Origin: an uncultured Actinobaculum sp. | GTDB taxonomy: Bacteria > Actinomycetota > Actinomycetes > Actinomycetales > Actinomycetaceae | Length of the DNA: 43,676 nucleotides | Direction: 5' to 3' | Assembly: GCA_938020505.1 (NCBI GenBank) | Contig: CALIHR010000053.1 | Coordinates: forward strand, 1-43,676 | Shown: positions 31,857 through 39,327 of the stretch, one piece after another | Layout: the number at the start of each line of letters is the position of its first letter | Numbering within the stretch: position 1 is the stretch's first letter | The notes under the pieces: model-generated | Told to the model about the DNA's origin: nothing | The model's database searches: none | The model's input: the letters and a program-made list of their open reading frames with translations, nothing else | Position numbers and translations under genes: made by a program

Positions 31857-32826
31857 GGATTCGACGGTAGCGCATCGGCTCCGCCTTCGCATGTCCTACG
31901 ACGGCACTGATTTTCACGGTTGGGCGGTGCAGCCGGGTCTGCGAACCGTCGAGGGGGCGGTGACTGAAGCTCTCAACCTCATAACCGGCGGTTCGCATGC
32001 TCTGACCGTCGCGGGGAGGACCGACGCCGGCGTCCACGCGCGCGGCCAGGTGGCCCACGTCGACGTGAGTGAAAACGAGCTTGCACGGGCGGCGCGACGC
32101 GCAAGCGACCCGTGCCAGGCAATCATGCGCAGGCTCTCCGCGCTTCTGGCGCGAGAGTCGCCGGGGCCGAAAGGAAGCTCGGACGTCGCGGTGACCGGCG
32201 TGGATTTCGCGCCCGAGGGCTTCGACGCGAGGTTTTCCGCGCTTTCCCGGACCTATTCTTACAGGGTGTGCGACGCCCCCGCTCGTTTCGACCCCCTGCG
32301 GCGCCGGGACGTCCTGTGGCTTCGCGAGCCGCTCGACGTCGAGGCGATGGACAACGCCGCGCGCAGGCTGACGGGCGAACACGATTTCATTTCCTATTGC
32401 AAGCCTCGGGAAGGGGCGACGACGGTCCGCGAGCTCCTCGAGCTGAAGGTCGAGCGCAAGGGCGGCATCGTCGAGGTCACCGCGCGGGCCGACGCCTTCT
32501 GCCATTCGATGGTCCGCACGCTCGTGGGGTCGCTGCTCAAGGTGGGCGCCGGCCGGCGCGACGAAGAATGGCCCGCCCGACGCCTCGAAGAGCGCTCGCG
32601 CAACGGAGAAGTCGCCGTCGCCCCGCCGCATCCGCTCACGTTGGAGTCGGTGGAATACCCCGAGGATTCGCAGCTCGCGGCCAGGGCCCGGCTGACCCGG
32701 GCTTTGCGAGGGGCGGTCAGACGCCGCGAGCCAGGGGAAGCTCCGGATGCGTCGGAGACGTTGGAAACGCCGGAAACGTTGGAAACGCCGGAGAGGCCGA
32801 AGACCCTGCCGCGGGGAAAGGACTGA
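31855..32826 (+). CDS. truA: tRNA pseudouridine synthase A (positions 38-40)
   Basis: 323 residues. The catalytic Asp is D57 in AGRTDAGVHARGQVAH. MSYDGTDFHGW, FDARFSALSRTYSYRV, FISYCKPREGATTVREL and the FCHSMVRTLVGSLLKVG region confirm TruA. A polar insertion (LARESPGPKGSSD) and a ~35-residue C-terminal extension with a repeated ETLETP are unusual. No ribosome-binding site is evident at ATG 31855. In actinobacteria truA usually follows rplQ; here cstA-ybdD and the first calpain module lie between. Confidence 0.95.
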   Translation: MDSTVAHRLRLRMSYDGTDFHGWAVQPGLRTVEGAVTEALNLITGGSHALTVAGRTDAGVHARGQVAHVDVSENELARAARRASDPCQAIMRRLSALLARESPGPKGSSDVAVTGVDFAPEGFDARFSALSRTYSYRVCDAPARFDPLRRRDVLWLREPLDVEAMDNAARRLTGEHDFISYCKPREGATTVRELLELKVERKGGIVEVTARADAFCHSMVRTLVGSLLKVGAGRRDEEWPARRLEERSRNGEVAVAPPHPLTLESVEYPEDSQLAARARLTRALRGAVRRREPGEAPDASETLETPETLETPERPKTLPRGKD

Positions 32827-32827
32827 G

Positions 32828-34162
32828 TTGAGCGGGGATAAAACTGGTCTGAGCGGAGGCAGAGCGGGGCTGACGGAGTCGGGGCGAGCCGACGCCGTCG
32901 ACGGCCGCTATCCGATTCCTGCCGAACCGCCCGAATACGGGACGAGGCCGCGCAAGGTCAGCGGCCGCAAACGCACCCCCGTATGGGACGCGGTGGCGGC
33001 TTTGTACGTAGTCATTGCGCTGGTTTTCATCGGCTGGCTGGCAACCGAGATGGCCGTGCACGCCAAGCCGGGCGATTCCCTGTGGGTCCTCAACCTCGTC
33101 GCCTTCTGGGCGATGACCGCCTATCTGGCCGTTCCGCGCATCCATCAGATCCTCACCCTCGTGTACGTCCCCGACTATTTCATCGGACGCACCCGAACGG
33201 GCGACGGCGTGCTGGGCGACCCCGTCAACCTCGCGATTGACGGAACGGCCGACGACATCCACGCCGGCATGCAGGCTGCCGGATGGGCGCTCGCCGACGA
33301 AGTCACCGTGCGCTCGTCGTGGGGAATCGTCGTCTCTTCAGTGTTCAAGAGGCCGTACCCCTCTGCGCCCGTGTCGAACCTCTACCTCTTTGGGCGCAAG
33401 CAGGCCTTCGCCTACCAGAAGGAGGTCGACGGCAACGCGTCGAGGCGCCACCATGTCAGATTCTGGCCGACGCCCGAGGGATGGCATCTTCCCGGCGGGC
33501 AGCGCGTGGACTTCCTCGCGGCGGGAACGTACGACAGATCGGTCGGCTTTTCGCTCTTCACCGGGCAGATCACGCACAAGGTCGACGCCGACACTGACGC
33601 CGAGCGGGATTTCATCATCGACACTTTGAGGTACGCCGACCCGAAGATCGACGTCGCCGTCATTGACAAGTTCTCCGCTGCCTACCACTCCCGAAACGGC
33701 GGCGGCGACGCGATCAACACCGACGGCGACCTGCCGGTTCTCGACATGCGCGGTGCCTCCGAACGCGGCCCTGCCCCGCACATGCCGCGTCCGGACGAAA
33801 GCGTCGCCCGCCACCACATTCCGCCGCTGCCGCTTCTTTTCACGGGGGCACTCGCGTTGTGGGGATTCATTCTTGCCGGCATTCAGGTGGCGGTGGACCC
33901 TCAGGTCACCGCTTCGAAGCTGGTCATGCCGGCGGTCGAATTCGCGCTGTGGCTTTTGACCGCGGCCAGGCAGCGGTGGGCCTGGGTCGGCCTCATGACG
34001 ATATCTTCCATCACGGCTTTCTCGCATCTTCTGCTCCTCGATTTTTCGAAGCTCGCCGACGTCATGCTCACGGGGGTGTCCGTTTTCGTGGTGCTCGCGG
34101 TGAGCGCCACTGCGGTGCGCGAGTGGGTGCGCGGCGGCAATCGGGTACTTGTATCCAATTGA
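32828..34162 (+). CDS. Membrane protein with LssY C-terminal-like domain
   Basis: 444 residues from TTG 32828, one base after the truA stop and behind GGGGAAAGGA. A polar N-terminus is followed by two membrane helices (about residues 56-76 and 88-106). The soluble LssY_C-type domain follows: GDPVNLAIDGTADDIHAGMQ, AGWALADEV, APVSNLYLFGRKQAFAYQ and RRHHVRFW. Three or four further membrane helices occupy the C-terminal ~120 residues. The family's biochemical role is unknown to me. Confidence 0.8.
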   Translation: MSGDKTGLSGGRAGLTESGRADAVDGRYPIPAEPPEYGTRPRKVSGRKRTPVWDAVAALYVVIALVFIGWLATEMAVHAKPGDSLWVLNLVAFWAMTAYLAVPRIHQILTLVYVPDYFIGRTRTGDGVLGDPVNLAIDGTADDIHAGMQAAGWALADEVTVRSSWGIVVSSVFKRPYPSAPVSNLYLFGRKQAFAYQKEVDGNASRRHHVRFWPTPEGWHLPGGQRVDFLAAGTYDRSVGFSLFTGQITHKVDADTDAERDFIIDTLRYADPKIDVAVIDKFSAAYHSRNGGGDAINTDGDLPVLDMRGASERGPAPHMPRPDESVARHHIPPLPLLFTGALALWGFILAGIQVAVDPQVTASKLVMPAVEFALWLLTAARQRWAWVGLMTISSITAFSHLLLLDFSKLADVMLTGVSVFVVLAVSATAVREWVRGGNRVLVSN

Positions 34163-34282
34163 GCTATAGATTCTCGGCACGGCTCGCGATAAACTAGAAA
34201 GTACTTTAGCTTAACAGGCAATTATCCGGGCCTTTTAAATTCACTGGCACGATTCGTTTGAAAATGCAAGAAAGGAGAGGCC

Positions 34283-34606
34283 ATGCCGTACACTACGTCG
34301 CTCGACCCCGATGAGATGGCGGTTTTGGGAGCGCGTTTGAAGAGTCTTTCAGAGCAGCTTGTCGGGCTCAACAGTCCGAGAGGAGGCTCCTTTGATTCTC
34401 TTGGGACCTTCGACCTCGTGTTTGCTGCGGAGCAGGTCCGCAGCGACGCCAAGAAACGCGCCGTGGAAGTGGCGGATTGGATCATGCGGGCTTCGGAAGC
34501 TGTGTATAAAACGTCGGCGGGTTTTGAGGCCACGGATGACGCGTCTGGGCAAGCGTTCGAGAGATCTGCGGCAAGGGCATACGGCAGCGCGGATCGAGAG
34601 GATTGA
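34283..34606 (+). CDS. WXG100-like small protein, module 2
   Basis: 107 residues, helical, no signal peptide. It resembles ESX/WXG100 size and helical pattern (DPDEMAVLGARLKSLSEQL, then a Gly/Ser turn, then AAEQVRSDAKKRAVEVADWI), but the W-x-G turn is replaced by GGSFDSLG. ATG 34283 follows AAAGGAGAGG. It occupies the same position before a calpain-like gene as the protein at 30594. Confidence 0.6.
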   Translation: MPYTTSLDPDEMAVLGARLKSLSEQLVGLNSPRGGSFDSLGTFDLVFAAEQVRSDAKKRAVEVADWIMRASEAVYKTSAGFEATDDASGQAFERSAARAYGSADRED

Positions 34607-34610
34607 TCCT

Positions 34611-35933
34611 ATGGGAATCTTCAGCAATGCCGTCGGCAAGCTGCGGGGAGATCCTACAGCCGTGTTCGAGCTCTCGCGGAGCTGGAAAGCATACGCCGAG
34701 AAAGTGGTGGAAATTCGGGGCTCCTGCTTGAGCGCGGGTTCTTCTGCGCCTCAGTGGGCGGGGAACTCGCGTGACAGTTTCGAACAAGGGGTTCAGACTG
34801 AATCCGCCGATCTCTCTACACTCAGCAACGGAGCGAATGAAGCCGCCGATGCTCTGTCGGTCTATGGATGGGCTCTCGACGGTTACAAGAAGTCCGTGGA
34901 GGACCTCAAGGCGAGCAATGATGCGCTCGACGCCGAGTATGAAGGTTTGGATCCGGCTGTACAATTGGTTAGCTACCCGTTCTTTCAGATGCAAGCGGAT
35001 AGAAACAAGGCTTCTTTCGAGTCGTATGTCGAACAGGCGAAAGGCGCAGCTACGGAATGCGCAGCCCGTTTGCGCGAAGCCCTTCACATAGAGGCCGGCG
35101 TTCCCGATGGAAATGACCTTGGGAAAAGGTCGGACCTTTCGCCCGAGCAGATAGAGGCGATCAACGCCCAAGTCGCCTCGGGGAACATGAGCTACGAGGA
35201 CATCCAACAGCACGGCATCGGAGACTGTTACTATCTTGCGACCATCATGGCGCTGACCAAGAGCCCCGAGGGGCGTAAGATCATTCAGGACTCCATCAAG
35301 GTGCACTACGGCCCCGATGGGAAGCCCGACGGTTTCATGGTGACCGTTTACGACGATCCCCTCCATCCCGATGCCAAAGCTTCCCGAACGGTCTTCGTTG
35401 ACGACGTCTATGGCAACGGCGTGACGGGGCCGGACGGCAAGCCCAACTACGCCTCAATTCTCGAATCGGCATACGGGCAGCAGCATCCCGGAGGCGCCCT
35501 CGGTTCGGGAAAGGACAACGGCATATCGGGCGGGTGGCCAAATGAAGCCGCTCAGGACTTGACGAACAATCCGGCCACAGACGTCAGCGGGCAAGCGGGA
35601 TACTCTTCGAATGAAAGAAAGGAGATCATCAACGCCGCGAACAGTTCCAATCCGGTGACCGCGGAGACTGAAACTGCGCCCCCTGAGAACTTCCCCAACG
35701 ACGACAAGGCTGAAGTCGGCGTAACTCTTCCCAGCGGCGAGAAAACGAACATAGAGTTGTATCATGGACACGCTTATATGGTTGTCGGTGCCGATCAAAA
35801 CGGCGTGACATTGGCCAATCCGCACGGACACAACAACGATCAAACCGGAAGGGAAGTCGACGAGACTTTCACCATGAGCTGGGAAGACTACGAAAAGTAC
35901 TACGGGTCCACGACGATCGGGAGCGTCAAATGA
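34611..35933 (+). CDS. WXG-domain calpain-like cysteine protease, module 2
   Basis: 440 residues from ATG 34611, four bases after the previous stop. The helical N-terminal domain has W49-A-G51 and the protease domain has Q200-x5-C206 (QHGIGDCYYLATIMAL), both at the same residue numbers as the module-1 paralogue. The His is H387 in HGHAYMVV and the Asn N403 in ANPHGH. The Trp that follows N-P in calpains (NPWG) is His here, which may affect activity. Shared phrases include GFMVTVYDDP, RTVFVD and ILESAYGQ. The stop forms an ATGA overlap with the lipoprotein gene. Confidence 0.8.
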   Translation: MGIFSNAVGKLRGDPTAVFELSRSWKAYAEKVVEIRGSCLSAGSSAPQWAGNSRDSFEQGVQTESADLSTLSNGANEAADALSVYGWALDGYKKSVEDLKASNDALDAEYEGLDPAVQLVSYPFFQMQADRNKASFESYVEQAKGAATECAARLREALHIEAGVPDGNDLGKRSDLSPEQIEAINAQVASGNMSYEDIQQHGIGDCYYLATIMALTKSPEGRKIIQDSIKVHYGPDGKPDGFMVTVYDDPLHPDAKASRTVFVDDVYGNGVTGPDGKPNYASILESAYGQQHPGGALGSGKDNGISGGWPNEAAQDLTNNPATDVSGQAGYSSNERKEIINAANSSNPVTAETETAPPENFPNDDKAEVGVTLPSGEKTNIELYHGHAYMVVGADQNGVTLANPHGHNNDQTGREVDETFTMSWEDYEKYYGSTTIGSVK

Positions 35934-36523
35934 GACGGACGGCGCAAGCGCTGACATGCGCTGCTCTGCTTGCTGGAATTGCCGGTTGCGGGGGAGGAGA
36001 CCCGGATCTGACCGCCTCCGCATCGACAACGCTGCGATCCAGTCACCGGTCGGCGACTCCGACGGCGGTTGACACGGCCCCGACGGCAGTCGATACGGCT
36101 CCGACCACGGTTCGCCCGATTCCGGGCGGTCAGCAAACAACGCCTGCGACAGGCGTGCCCACGGCGAGCGCATCGCCGAATTCGACATCCCAGAAAGGGC
36201 AGAAAACAATGTGTGCAGACAGCGAGTACATGGTCACCCTGCACGAAGGCGGCCCCTTTTACCCGGGGGAGCCCAACGGCCCCAGCTACGTGGCGACGGG
36301 CATTCGCGTAGAGAACGGAAAGGGGCAGCTTGGCCTGATCGGAGGCGACAGAGCGTCGGGGATCAACAAGCATCTCGAAGTGGGACAGTCGGTCACCCAC
36401 AACGGGGTCGGAACGTTCACCCTGCTCAACGTCGCCCCCGGGAGCAGTCCGGGCGGAGGGTCGGCTCAATTCTGCTTCGCCCCCGCCGAAGGCTTTCAGG
36501 TCAACGATTCCGTCAAGAGGTGA
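35930..36523 (+). CDS. Lipoprotein with the calpain-module domain
   Basis: 197 residues. The signal peptide ends in lipobox AGC (ALLAGIAGC, Cys20). A Thr/Ser/Pro-rich linker with repeated T(A/T)VDTAPT follows to about residue 90, then a domain with HNGVGTFTLLNV and AQFCFAPAEGF shared with the genes at 28292 and 28855. The start overlaps the calpain-like stop by four bases, so the two proteins are made together. A surface-anchored partner or self-protection factor for the protease is a reasonable inference. Confidence 0.75.
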   Translation: MRRTAQALTCAALLAGIAGCGGGDPDLTASASTTLRSSHRSATPTAVDTAPTAVDTAPTTVRPIPGGQQTTPATGVPTASASPNSTSQKGQKTMCADSEYMVTLHEGGPFYPGEPNGPSYVATGIRVENGKGQLGLIGGDRASGINKHLEVGQSVTHNGVGTFTLLNVAPGSSPGGGSAQFCFAPAEGFQVNDSVKR

Positions 36524-36534
36524 TCTGGACTGAG

Positions 36535-37053
36535 CTAGCCGGCGCTCTCCGATTGCGCGGCGGCTTCGGCTTGGCCTGAAGCTCCTGACTGCCCGGGGCG
36601 CTCCGCCGGCGCGAAAAAGTCACGAGGCTGTTTGGCCTCCATGAGGAGCGCGGAGCGCAGGCGGCGTCGGCGGAGGAAGAAGCGCTCATCGACCTGTTCG
36701 ACTTTCGCTATCGCGGCCTGGCATGCCCCGCGCCCCTTTTCGGTGGTTGCGACGATCAGTGCCCGCTTGTCGCCGGGGGCGGACGCGCGTTTGACGAAGC
36801 CGTCCACTTCGAGGTTTCGGAGCCCCTGGCTTGTGGTTCTGACGTCGAGCCCCGAGAGGTCGGAGATCGCGACCTGGGTGGCAGGGCCGTCCCCATGGGT
36901 TTCGAGCCACCACGTGCACGTGAGCAGAACAAATTGGGAATGCGTGAGATTGAGGGGGGCCAACGCTGCGTTCACTTCGCGGCGCCACACCAGCATCGTG
37001 CGCCACAGCAGAAGCCCGGGGCTCTTTTCCGGCCCGCCAAAACTGGTTTCCAT
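36535..37053 (-). CDS. MarR-family transcriptional regulator
   Basis: 172 residues from ATG 37053; the frame is open to 37149. A winged helix-turn-helix is visible: LNLTHSQFVLLTCTWWL, then VAISDLSGLDVRTTSQGLRNLEVDGFVKR (recognition region) and DKRALIVATTEKG (wing), the classic MarR wing pattern. The C-terminal ~30 residues are Ala/Gln/Ser-rich and atypical. It is convergent with the lipoprotein at 35930 and divergent from rplM. Target and ligand unknown. Confidence 0.9.
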   Translation of the reverse strand: METSFGGPEKSPGLLLWRTMLVWRREVNAALAPLNLTHSQFVLLTCTWWLETHGDGPATQVAISDLSGLDVRTTSQGLRNLEVDGFVKRASAPGDKRALIVATTEKGRGACQAAIAKVEQVDERFFLRRRRLRSALLMEAKQPRDFFAPAERPGQSGASGQAEAAAQSESAG

Positions 37054-37161
37054 CACACATCGACGATAGCAGCTTCCGCCGGTTCCGCGCCCGCCTTTCT
37101 CTCTTTTGCGCCCGCCATTCCTTCGTCTCGCCGACGCGTGCGAGCTCACACTCTGGGTGTT

Positions 37162-37190
37162 TTGACCAACGTGGATACGAGACGTACACT
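37162..37190 (+). promoter_or_regulatory. Promoter of rplM-rpsI
   Basis: TTGACC at 37162-37167, a 17-base spacer and TACACT at 37185-37190 make a good housekeeping sigma promoter. The transcript would begin near 37197, leaving a ~125-nt leader before rplM, long enough for L13-type translational feedback. The leader shows no obvious mimic structure to me. Confidence 0.75.
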
Positions 37191-37320
37191 TTTAAGTTGT
37201 TGTGCATGCTGCGCGCGATGCCTTCCCACTCGTCGGCCAGCGTCCAACAGAGTTTTTGCAAGACCAATGGGCTCCGCACGCTTCCGTGCGGTCCCAGTAT
37301 GAGAAACGAAGGCTACGCCC

Positions 37321-37764
37321 GTGCGCACGTATTCACCGAAGCCCGGCGATGTCGAGCCCAAGTGGTATCTCATCGATGCCGCCGACGTCGTCCTAGGCCG
37401 ACTGGCAACGCACGTTGCCACCCTGCTCCGTGGGAAGCACAAGCCGACCTACGCCCCGCATTTCGACGGGGGCGATTACGTCATCGTCATCAACGCTGAC
37501 AAGGTCACTCTGACCGGTTCGAAGCTTGAGCAGAAATTCGCCTACCACCACTCCGGATACCCGGGCGGTTTGAGGGCGACCTCCTACACGGAACTGCTCG
37601 CCAAGCACCCCGAGCGCGCCGTCATCAAGGCCGTCCGCGGGATGCTCCCAAAGAACCGACTCGGACGCAAGCAGCTTGCCAAGCTCAAGGTTTATGCTGG
37701 AACGGAGCATCCACATGCGGGCCAGAAGCCCGAGACCTTCGAGCTCAAGAAGACTGCTCAGTGA
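37321..37764 (+). CDS. rplM: 50S ribosomal protein L13
   Basis: 147-residue L13, an early 50S assembly protein. It starts at GTG 37321 with (M)RTYSPKPGDVEPKWYLIDA. The family core follows: VLGRLATHVATLLRGKHKP, GDYVIVINADKVTLTG, HHSGYPGG and the signature VIKAVRGMLPKNRLGRKQL. Followed by rpsI 24 bp later, the universal pair. Confidence 0.98.
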   Translation: MRTYSPKPGDVEPKWYLIDAADVVLGRLATHVATLLRGKHKPTYAPHFDGGDYVIVINADKVTLTGSKLEQKFAYHHSGYPGGLRATSYTELLAKHPERAVIKAVRGMLPKNRLGRKQLAKLKVYAGTEHPHAGQKPETFELKKTAQ

Positions 37765-37788
37765 GCTTTCAGGAACAGGACGTATTGA

Positions 37789-38280
37789 ATGTCTGAAACG
37801 ACAGTTGAAACCGAGGCGCTGAGCGAGGAGTTCAGCGGTTCGTACACCACGGAGAGCGAAGCTCCCCGCGTCGGTCGGGGCTCTTCCCTGACAGCCCCGG
37901 GCCAGGCGCTCGGCCGCCGCAAGGAGGCCGTCGCACGCGTCAGGCTCATCCCGGGAAGCGGCGAATGGAAGATCAACGGGCGCAAGCTTGACGATTACTT
38001 CCCGAACAAGCTTCATCAGCAGCTCGTTCGCTCGCCGTTCGCCCTCCTCGACCTCGAGGGAAGGTTCGACGTCGTCGCCCGAATCAACGGGGGCGGCGTT
38101 TCTGGCCAGGCCGGCGCCCTTCGCCTCGGCATCGCCCGAGCCCTCAACGAGATCGACCGTGAGGCCAACCGCCCCGCTCTCAAGAAGGCCGGTTTCCTCA
38201 CCCGCGACGCTCGCGCCGTCGAGCGCAAGAAGGCCGGCCTGAAGAAGGCGCGCAAGGCCTCGCAGTTCTCCAAGCGTTGA
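37789..38280 (+). CDS. rpsI: 30S ribosomal protein S9
   Basis: 163-residue S9, whose C-terminal tail reaches the P-site tRNA. The core begins around GRRKEAVARVRLIPGSGEW, continues with GGGVSGQAGALRLGIARAL and ends in the canonical KKARKASQFSKR, so the functionally important tail is intact. A ~35-residue Glu/Ser-rich N-terminal extension precedes it, common in actinobacteria. Confidence 0.98.
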   Translation: MSETTVETEALSEEFSGSYTTESEAPRVGRGSSLTAPGQALGRRKEAVARVRLIPGSGEWKINGRKLDDYFPNKLHQQLVRSPFALLDLEGRFDVVARINGGGVSGQAGALRLGIARALNEIDREANRPALKKAGFLTRDARAVERKKAGLKKARKASQFSKR

Positions 38281-38382
38281 TCCGCTCCCGCTGCTCAGGC
38301 GTTTGCAACGTCGAGCAGCGGAAGCCTTCGGAGGACCGGTCGTTCGTTTAGAGCGCCGGAGCCAAAGGCAATCAAGCGTTGT

Positions 38383-38415
38383 GTGGGCCCGTCGGAAAAC
38401 AACCGGCGGGCCCAC
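38383..38415 (+). terminator. Hairpin terminator after rpsI
   Basis: GTGGGCCCGTCGG (38383-38395) pairs with CCGGCGGGCCCAC (38403-38415) over 13 positions with a single G-U wobble, loop AAAACAA. It lies ~100 bases after rpsI. No clear U-run follows. Confidence 0.65.
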
Positions 38416-38494
38416 GCCCGTCTGCTTAGTCCACAAGACCTTTGAAGCTCGCTTGTGCTGCGGGTGGTCTTCGTCAGGCTTTTGGATGGACTAA

Positions 38495-38928
38495 TCAACT
38501 CTTCCCAACGTAAAACGCCCAGCTCACGTAGTCGCTAATGTTGCTCGGTTGCGATGGGTCGTAGCTCACAAGCTTTGAGGGAATCGAATATGTGGCCATG
38601 ACGGTGACGACAAGCGCATTTGAAGGCAAAGTTGGAGGAGCGGTCACAGGGACTGTCTCTATGCCGTCCCCCTCGGCGGTAAAATCCCCAGAAGGCTTGT
38701 TGCGAGGCTTCAAGAGTAAAAGAGTGCCGGGACAGCGAGGAGGATGCCGAGAACGAGGAGGGCGTAAAAGCAGACAGACACTTTAAACTTCTTTCCAGCA
38801 ATTGAATCGTTATATTGAGTTTCAGTTAGTCCTGTTTTGAGTATTTGACTTCCTCGCCATCGCAAACGCCACAAGGTGGTGGTTGCTGAAAGCAGTTTCA
38901 ACTTTGCTTTCACATTTGGAATCTCCAT
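38495..38928 (-). pseudogene. Small membrane protein split into two overlapping frames
   Basis: Upstream frame 38928-38710 encodes 72 residues with one membrane helix (VSVCFYALLVLGILLAVPAL) after a basic N-terminus, ending ...FYS. Downstream frame 38713-38495 encodes 72 residues (LKPRNKPSGDF... to DYVSWAFYVGKS) that look like an extracytoplasmic domain. The two meet at a TTGA overlap. Together they would make one ~144-residue single-pass protein, so a frameshifted gene is more likely than two genes, though coupled translation from TTG is possible. The domain is unknown to me. Confidence 0.45.
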
Positions 38929-39327
38929 GAACCGAGATTTCCATGGCTACTGTTTTTAGTGGGGTGATGCACGCGCCTTGCAGTCGTGAGGGGATCTTGC
39001 TATCCAGCTAGGGTTGTGGACCCCGCTTTGTTGATCGGTCACGGATGCCTCGAAGACGTTTCCCTCATCTTAAGAGGCGATACTTTTCTTCCGCCGACCG
39101 ACTCTGACTGTCCGAGGGAGGGGAGGAGGCCGTACACTTCTATCTAGTAAATAGAGGGGTCTACAACCGTGTGTCAGTAATTGTCTTGCGCCTCGCTAAC
39201 TGTCTTTAAGAACGGTTTGCGAGCTTTGGCCGCGGCTCACATTGTGGAGGAGTTCGGCTGAGAGGCGCGGCAGTGACATACTTGGGATCGTCACAATAGC
39301 GATCTTTTCTCGAACCGGAGAGGAATC
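38929..39327 (+). other. Gene-free stretch upstream of glmM
   Basis: About 400 bp without a supportable gene, tRNA or clear consensus promoter. An AT-rich inverted element lies around 39140-39160 (CTATCTAGTAAATAG). The ribosome-binding site for glmM (GGAGAGGAA) is at the end. Confidence 0.5.
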
